64,000 nt of DNA from NCBI GenBank assembly GCA_026005135.1, contig BPKM01000002.1, positions 372,001 through 436,000 of the forward strand, read 5' to 3'. A program made the position numbers and the translations under genes. Origin of the DNA: Leptospiraceae bacterium. Its GTDB lineage: Bacteria > Spirochaetota > Leptospiria > Leptospirales > Leptonemataceae. Position 1 is the stretch's first letter. The number at the start of each line of letters is the position of its first letter. The notes beneath the pieces are model-generated. The model was not told the origin of the DNA and did not search any database. It worked only from the letters and a program-made list of their open reading frames with translations. This document shows positions 60,941 through 64,000 of the stretch, piece by piece.

Positions 60941-61487
60941 TTTCTTTTAGTATTTTTTTGATTTTTTTATAAGCTCTATGAGCAGCAACTTTTAATGCAC
61001 TTTCAGATAAATTAAGTATTTTAGCCGCTTCCTTAATAGAATAATTTTCTATTTTAAGCAATGTAATTATTTTTTTTTCTCTTTCTGTCATATGTTCTAA
61101 TATACTATTAATTCTATTTTGATTATCATATTGTTCTTCTGATTTATAAATTAAATTCGATGAAATATGTTGAAAAGTTTCAGTAGAATGTTCATATTTT
61201 TTTATTCTTGCATCTTTTCTTACATAATCAATATATCTTCTATAAGCAATGGCAAAAATCCAGTTTAAAACTGGTAAAGAAGGATCATAAGTATGTCTTG
61301 CTTTATGGATCGAAATTAAGGTTTCCTGTATTAAATCTTCTACAACAGTTTGATCAAAGACCTTTGAAGAAAAATAGCTTTTTAAAATTTTACTAACTTC
61401 TAATAAAAAATTTTTATAAGCATTCTGATCCCCTTCTAAGGATTGGATAAGAAGTTCTTTTAATTCCTCTGGATTCTTATTTTCCAT
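60930..61487 (-). CDS. ECF-type RNA polymerase sigma factor
   Basis: A 185-residue sigma-70 family protein. Region 2 at about residues 15-90 has 'VFDQTVVEDLIQETLISIHKARHTYDPSLPVLNWIFAIAYRRYIDYVRKD' and region 4 at about 125-180 has 'HMTEREKKIITLLKIENYSIKEAAKILNLSESALKVAAHRAYKKIKKIL'. There is no extension beyond these domains. It should direct transcription of a stress regulon held in check by the NrsF-like membrane protein encoded directly downstream. The first genes of its regulon are unknown; the gene's own promoter region is the 82-bp gap before it. Confidence 0.92.
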   Translation of the reverse strand: MENKNPEELKELLIQSLEGDQNAYKNFLLEVSKILKSYFSSKVFDQTVVEDLIQETLISIHKARHTYDPSLPVLNWIFAIAYRRYIDYVRKDARIKKYEHSTETFQHISSNLIYKSEEQYDNQNRINSILEHMTEREKKIITLLKIENYSIKEAAKILNLSESALKVAAHRAYKKIKKILKENDL

Positions 61488-61569
61488 TTTTTTAGTATAG
61501 TTAGAACTATAACTGAGATTCTTATTGTCAATAAGATTTTTATTTTTATAAGAATTAGTTATTGATAAT

Positions 61570-63000
61570 TTATTTACTCAATAGAGAATTTAATATATTC
61601 TCGTCTATGGTATAAATATAGAATGGTTGATTTTTATGATATTTCCATTGAATAGTTTTTATTTTCTTTATACCATATTGAGATTGAAATTCTTCTGGAA
61701 TTTTATTTACAAGAAAATCTGTTAAAATCGTAGTTGTTTTTAATTGTTTATTTAAAATTTGCAATTTTGCTGCTAAATTAACATCTTCTCCTAAGATAGT
61801 ATATTCCAATAAATGTTCATTACCAACAACACCTTTATAATATTTACCAAAATGAACACTAATACCAAATTCAATCAAGGGAGGAAATTTTTGATTTCTA
61901 TAATCTTTTATAATTTGAATTATACAATCTAAAAATGGTTTTATATCTTCTTTTTCGTAGGTAATTAATAAACCATCGCCCATAATTTTATTAATGGTTC
62001 CACCACAATCTAAAACTTTATTTGTTATAATTTTTATATAGTCATTTAAAATTTTTGTAAACTCTTCTGTTTTAACATTCATAGATAAAAAAGTAGAATT
62101 TCGTATATCAATAAAAGCAATAATTCCTTCTGTTATTGAACCTTTTAATATATCTTTATCATTACCATTATGATTATCGCTTTCTTTACTTATAAGAACT
62201 TTTTGATCTGCTAAATCTTTACTAATTTTTAAAATATTTTGAACAATTTGGGGAGAAAAAAATTTTTTTAATATATCTCTTTCTAATTCAATCTGTTGTT
62301 TTAATTGCATTAATTCCGTTATATCCGAAGCAGAAAAAATATAACCATTATGTTCTCCATATAAATAAAGCTCATTAATACTACAATTAACATAGCGATT
62401 TTTATTATTAAAACTACATAAATAAGGAAAATAATCTTTATGTTGTAAATTATCCTGTTCAAAACTCATAATACTAAAAATATTTTTTCCAATTAACTCT
62501 TCTTTTTTAGCAGAAAATCTTTCCAAAAAAATTTCATTTACTTCTTTTATATTATAATCTTTATCTGTAATAATAATATAATTATTAGATGCATTAAGAA
62601 TCGTTTGTAAATAATCCTTAGAATAAGAAACATTTAAAAATTGTTTTAGATTATTATAAAAAATTAAATTTACTATTAATACAAACAAAGATCCACCAAA
62701 ATAAACAAAATTAATAACTTGTTCATGATGTAATACAATCCATAATTTTTGTTCTTTGTTCAAAAAAAATAAAAAATCCCAATCCGGGTTTAATATATAC
62801 AACTGAATACTATAACCAATTATAAAAAAACTAATAAGAAATATAACAAAATATAAAGTATATATAACATATAAAATATTTTTTTCTCTACTAATCTTAT
62901 AAATTCTCTGAATGATTTTTATTTGAAGATAACTTATATAAACTCCAGACAATAAAAACAAAATACCAATAATTACCAATAATATATCAAAATAATGCAT
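61570..63000 (-). CDS. PAS-domain class III nucleotidyl cyclase
   Basis: A 476-residue membrane signalling protein. Four or so hydrophobic segments lie in the first 125 residues (MHYFDILLVIIGILFLLSG; FVIFLISFFIIGYSIQL; FVYFGGSLFVLIVNLIFY). A PAS domain is at about 135-240 ('LQTILNASNNYIIITDKDYNIKEVNEIFLERFSAKKEELIGKN'). The class III cyclase domain is at about 285-450, with metal Asp residues in 'IAFIDIRNST' and 'KIMGDGLLI', and 'GEDVNLAAKLQ' where the usual VNLAxR has Lys for the transition-state Arg. Substrate (ATP or GTP) is uncertain. cNMP-domain proteins are encoded at 32465-34210. Gap 63001-63311 upstream is AT-rich with a promoter near 63262. Confidence 0.85.
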   Translation of the reverse strand: MHYFDILLVIIGILFLLSGVYISYLQIKIIQRIYKISREKNILYVIYTLYFVIFLISFFIIGYSIQLYILNPDWDFLFFLNKEQKLWIVLHHEQVINFVYFGGSLFVLIVNLIFYNNLKQFLNVSYSKDYLQTILNASNNYIIITDKDYNIKEVNEIFLERFSAKKEELIGKNIFSIMSFEQDNLQHKDYFPYLCSFNNKNRYVNCSINELYLYGEHNGYIFSASDITELMQLKQQIELERDILKKFFSPQIVQNILKISKDLADQKVLISKESDNHNGNDKDILKGSITEGIIAFIDIRNSTFLSMNVKTEEFTKILNDYIKIITNKVLDCGGTINKIMGDGLLITYEKEDIKPFLDCIIQIIKDYRNQKFPPLIEFGISVHFGKYYKGVVGNEHLLEYTILGEDVNLAAKLQILNKQLKTTTILTDFLVNKIPEEFQSQYGIKKIKTIQWKYHKNQPFYIYTIDENILNSLLSK

Positions 63001-63261
63001 AGTATCTCTTCCTTACTAATCATTACATTTAACATTAATCTATATTCACTAAATAAGCACTTTTTATATTTTTTCTTTTTCTTACTATATTTTATTATAA
63101 TATAATACGTAAAAAATAGCGATTTATTAAAAAAAAATGGATAATCTTAATATTTAATAAGCTAATATATATATACTCTCTTTATAATTTAACTTCAAAT
63201 TATTTGATATTATACAAATTAATATATCAATTATAAATACAAAACAAAATATTTTTTTTAA

Positions 63262-63289
63262 TTGACAAAATAAAATAAAAAAATATGTG
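63262..63289 (+). promoter_or_regulatory. Candidate promoter of the poly-G ORF
   Basis: TTGACA (63262-63267), 16 bases, then TATGTG (63284-63289), followed by an AAGGGGGA ribosome-binding-type site just before the ATG at 63312. Confidence 0.4.
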
Positions 63290-63311
63290 GATCAAAGTAT
63301 AAGGGGGATAA

Positions 63312-63434
63312 ATGGATAAACATAAAAAATTATTTTTATTATTTATTATAGCAGGTAGTGGGGGAATTCTGATATTACTTTTTCTATTAAAAGATATTCC
63401 CATAGTGCGGGGGGGGTGCAATTTCCCGAAATAA
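63312..63434 (+). CDS. Small membrane-protein ORF with an eight-G tract
   Basis: A 40-residue ORF with AAGGGGGA upstream. It encodes a signal-anchor-like hydrophobic helix (LFLLFIIAGSGGILILLFLL) followed by 'KDIPIVRGG', in whose codons lies a run of eight G (63409-63416). As written the frame stops at 63434. With nine Gs it would continue to TAA at 63506-63508. With seven Gs it would read 'AISRNKKAFSKRE', a TAA at 63457-63459, then a coding-like stretch ('VDPVHPNKDGFSRVSDYL', 'APELRRYWLWW') to TAA at 63553-63555. This suggests a phase-variable or decayed gene. The 63435-63545 gap holds that trailing frame and the AAGGAGG before the next gene. Confidence 0.5.
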   Translation: MDKHKKLFLLFIIAGSGGILILLFLLKDIPIVRGGCNFPK

Positions 63435-63545
63435 AAAAGCCTTTTCTAAAAGAGAATAATATAAAGTCGACCCTGTTCATCCCAATAAAGATGGATTTTC
63501 TCGCGTAAGTGATTACTTAGCCCCAGAATTAAGGAGGTACTGGTT

Positions 63546-63995
63546 ATGGTGGTAAAACGAATTATGATTATAATAATATTATTTCTGTTTATAAATATGC
63601 AGGGAAAACAATGTATAGAAAAAGGAGAAAAAGAACTAAAATGGAATCATTTAATCTATACAATATGGGAATCTTCAAAATCTAAAATATATAAAGTATA
63701 TAATAGATATTATGCACCGAATATTATAGTCATAATAGAAAATATGACAGGTTCATCTCAAATTATTCAATTTGATAATGAAGATTATCTTTGTAATTCA
63801 TTTGCTTCAAGTTATACACTATTACCTGGCAAAAAAATTGTAATACATGGTTTATATAGTATTATAGATAGTTTTTTTGTAACAGGTTATGGTTGCTATA
63901 ATTTAGAAAAAATATATCCTTATTTAGGACAACCAGATAAAAAAGGTTTAGTTCGCTGTACTATATCTACTGAATTTACCTGTATGGCAGAATAG
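63546..63995 (+). CDS. Secreted small protein, unknown function
   Basis: A 149-residue protein with an N-terminal signal sequence (VVKRIMIIIILFLFINMQGKQC; Cys near residue 23 may be mature-Cys or lipid-linked, uncertain). The mature part contains 'YTIWESSKSKIYKVYNRYYAPNIIVIIENM', cysteines (YLCNSF, GYGCYN, VRCTIS, FTCMAE) and no known motif. An excellent AAGGAGG lies before the start, inside the trailing frame of the poly-G ORF. The stop is followed by GGAGGA at the window's edge, the ribosome binding site of a further gene outside, so this is an operon. Confidence 0.6.
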   Translation: MVVKRIMIIIILFLFINMQGKQCIEKGEKELKWNHLIYTIWESSKSKIYKVYNRYYAPNIIVIIENMTGSSQIIQFDNEDYLCNSFASSYTLLPGKKIVIHGLYSIIDSFFVTGYGCYNLEKIYPYLGQPDKKGLVRCTISTEFTCMAE

Positions 63996-64000
63996 GAGGA

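Noticed and set aside
63227..63421. Minus-strand frame over the poly-G region
   Set aside because: It is antisense to the small ORF with the promoter and ribosome binding site, and has no family-like content.

Overview
The window is strongly AT-rich, with short intergenic gaps, and encodes a diderm, free-living heterotroph. Outer-membrane evidence includes a LolA-like carrier, an MCE/MlaD-type protein and several lipobox lipoproteins. The gene set looks most like a spirochaete of the Leptospira group: lolA, rodZ, rimO and pgsA in one run, scattered single amino-acid genes (trpD, argJ, hisD, hom), and many SpoIIE, STAS, HDOD and cyclase signalling proteins. This placement is inference from gene content, not a database result.

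Layout. 1-6.9 kb: end of a YfhO-like membrane protein, then a lolA-rodZ-rimO-pgsA-trpD run. 7-11.7 kb: small lipoproteins, a trypsin-like protease, a coiled-coil membrane protein, a STAS protein and a zinc-peptidase lipoprotein. 11.8-14.6 kb: acs, with a strong terminator, then a BtuF-like protein. 14.6-22.5 kb (minus strand): a tightly packed six-gene run, argJ, a SpoIIE-like pseudo-phosphatase, an active-looking membrane SpoIIE phosphatase, a TIGR02757 protein and a bacillithiol-type pair (BshB1 and a BshC-like protein). 22.9-25.4 kb: CBS-SpoIIE phosphatase, lexA and a zinc-ribbon protein. 25.4-30.6 kb: one secreted 1735-residue protein with near-identical 249-bp internal repeats. 30.7-35.4 kb: SDR, pirin, and an operon of two cNMP-domain proteins with a degenerate amidohydrolase. 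35.6-41.5 kb: rpsT, tRNA-Val, yjbQ, hisD, STAS, hom, a J-domain protein and a methyltransferase.

41.7-45.95 kb is the accessory part. It holds an eight-repeat CRISPR array without cas genes in view, three diverged leader-like units beside it, an unrecognised gene, an ARPP-1 protein, a gene remnant, and a 130-bp GC-rich element flanked by a perfect 10-bp direct repeat. 46-52.3 kb (minus strand): alaS, yajQ, a TPR-like protein, a membrane AraC regulator and a fatty-acid hydroxylase. 52.4-64 kb: hydrolase, amidase, MCE protein, a MoxR ATPase with a TraB/DUF5682-like partner, a HATPase-HDOD protein, an ECF sigma factor with an NrsF-like anti-sigma factor, a PAS-cyclase, and a small ORF carrying an eight-G tract.

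The main themes are partner-switch and phosphatase signalling (three SpoIIE-type and two STAS proteins), envelope maintenance, and several genes whose promoters sit directly against the start codon. The most unusual items are the repeat-rich secreted giant, the GC-rich inserted element, the repeated CRISPR-leader-like units, the MoxR-TraB pair and the poly-G ORF.
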